From: Phyllobacterium sp. 21LDTY02-6
Lineage (GTDB): Bacteria; Pseudomonadota; Alphaproteobacteria; Rhizobiales; Rhizobiaceae
Length of the DNA: 64,000 nucleotides
Assembly: GCF_023554255.2 (NCBI RefSeq)
Contig: NZ_JAMJWD020000007.1
Span: 1 to 64,000, forward strand
Direction of reading: 5' to 3'
A program made the translations under genes and the position numbers. The first letter of the stretch is position 1, and each line of letters starts with the position of its first letter. Of this stretch, positions 63,448 through 64,000 are shown piece after piece. The notes beneath the pieces were generated by a model. The model searched no databases. It was not told the DNA's origin and worked only from the letters and a program-made list of their open reading frames with translations.

Positions 63448-64000
63448 TTACTGGAACTTGCTCATATCCTGATGTTTCGCCTTGATCTCGCGCACGGTCT
63501 GCGAATGCGAGCGCATGACGACCGTATGGGTCTGGATATAATCCCGCGCGAACTTGACGCCGGAGAGCATGTTGCCATCGGTCACGCCGGTCGCGGCGAA
63601 GAGCACGTCGCCCTTTGCCATCTCTTCCATCGTATAGACCTTCTTCGGGTCGGTGATGCCCATCTTGGCGGCACGGGCGACCTTGTCGTCGCTGTTGAGC
63701 TGCAGGCGCCCCTGCATCTGGCCGCCGATGCAGCGCAATGCCGCCGCCGCCAGCACGCCCTCAGGCGCACCGCCGATGCCGATATAGATGTCGATGCCGG
63801 TCTCGTCCGGATCGGTGGTGTGGATGACGCCGGCGACGTCGCCATCGCCGATCAGCCGGATCGAAGCGCCGGTGGCGCGTACTTCCTCGATCAGGCGCGC
63901 ATGGCGCGGCCGGTCCATGATGCAGGCGGTGATCTCGCTCACCGGCACGCCCTTTGCCTTGGCAACGGCATTGATGTTCTCGATCGCGGGCGCATCGAGA
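63448..64000 (-). CDS. glpX: class II fructose-1,6-bisphosphatase GlpX (3' part, runs off window)
   Basis: Gluconeogenic phosphatase making fructose-6-phosphate. Only the C-terminal ~183 of the usual ~320-330 residues are present; the frame is open to base 64000 (LDAPAIENINAVAKAKG, then PVSEITACIMDRPRH). Substrate-binding IYIGIGGAPEGVLAAAALRCIGGQMQGRL and the C-terminal RSHSQTVREI are diagnostic. It precedes recJ, the known rhizobial gene order (glpX-recJ). Confidence 0.94.
   Translation of the reverse strand, partial: LDAPAIENINAVAKAKGVPVSEITACIMDRPRHARLIEEVRATGASIRLIGDGDVAGVIHTTDPDETGIDIYIGIGGAPEGVLAAAALRCIGGQMQGRLQLNSDDKVARAAKMGITDPKKVYTMEEMAKGDVLFAATGVTDGNMLSGVKFARDYIQTHTVVMRSHSQTVREIKAKHQDMSKFQ

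Overview
This 64 kb window is chromosomal DNA of an alphaproteobacterium of the order Hyphomicrobiales (Rhizobiales), most likely near Brucellaceae or Phyllobacteriaceae. That placement is an inference from gene content and order (tRNA-Tyr/tRNA-Gly/tuf; a cysteine desulfurase before sufBCDS-sufT; accB-accC-aat-DUF2155-NDUFA12; purL-bolA-grxD; recJ-glpX), from an RNase E with a long acidic insert in its S1 domain, and from high GC. Nearly all genes are vertical-looking housekeeping genes. There is no prophage, insertion sequence, CRISPR array or rRNA operon.

Layout. 1-1200: 5' end of tuf and tRNA-Tyr/tRNA-Gly behind one good promoter, all on the minus strand. 1200-6260: rlmB, an FAD-dependent dehydrogenase, tRNA-Thr and a divergent LysR/quinone oxidoreductase pair. 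6260-7960: gene-poor repeat tract with one DUF5680 gene. 7964-11152: nadK, a DEAD-box helicase, a Nudix hydrolase and a TfoX-like protein. 11166-20596: the SUF iron-sulfur locus on the minus strand (cysteine desulfurase, sufB, sufC, sufD, sufS, sufT, sufA). About 2.2 kb packed with unrelated minisatellite arrays and two accessory genes separates sufA from sufT. 20793-35000: hydrolase, anmK, tyrS, a giant AsmA-like protein, bcp, an M23 peptidase, prfB with its programmed frameshift, mrcA and an AMIN amidase. 35334-46430: rne, an M48 protease, a DsbA-like protein, aroQ, accB, accC, aat and small genes. 46430-54900: gatB, a TetR/NmrA-like/DUF1772 module, a second copy of the long repeat of 6.3-6.9 kb, a YjhX-family gene, purL, bolA and grxD. 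54976-64000: a Bcr/CflA transporter, ttcA, glsA, rpsD, an extensin-like protein, a HxlR/SDR pair, recJ and the 3' part of glpX.

How the genes work together. The desulfurases and SufBCD/A/T build iron-sulfur clusters; BolA and the CGFS glutaredoxin downstream of purL are the usual cluster-trafficking partners. A near-perfect dyad at 20695-20719 looks like an Irr (ICE) iron-response box in front of the suf locus. Mrc (PBP1a), the AMIN amidase, the M23 protein and AnmK make, cut and recycle peptidoglycan. Three separate divergent regulator/NAD(P)H-reductase modules (LysR, TetR, HxlR) suggest inducible handling of electrophiles or quinones.

The most unusual features are the cluster of six different tandem-repeat arrays between sufA and sufT, one of which lengthens a signal peptide; the roughly 0.5 kb dispersed repeat with a conserved 12-bp hairpin; a REP-like repeat family concentrated at 6.9-7.9 kb; and a row of UUCG/CUCG hairpins that supplies the end of a coding sequence at 44.3-44.5 kb.
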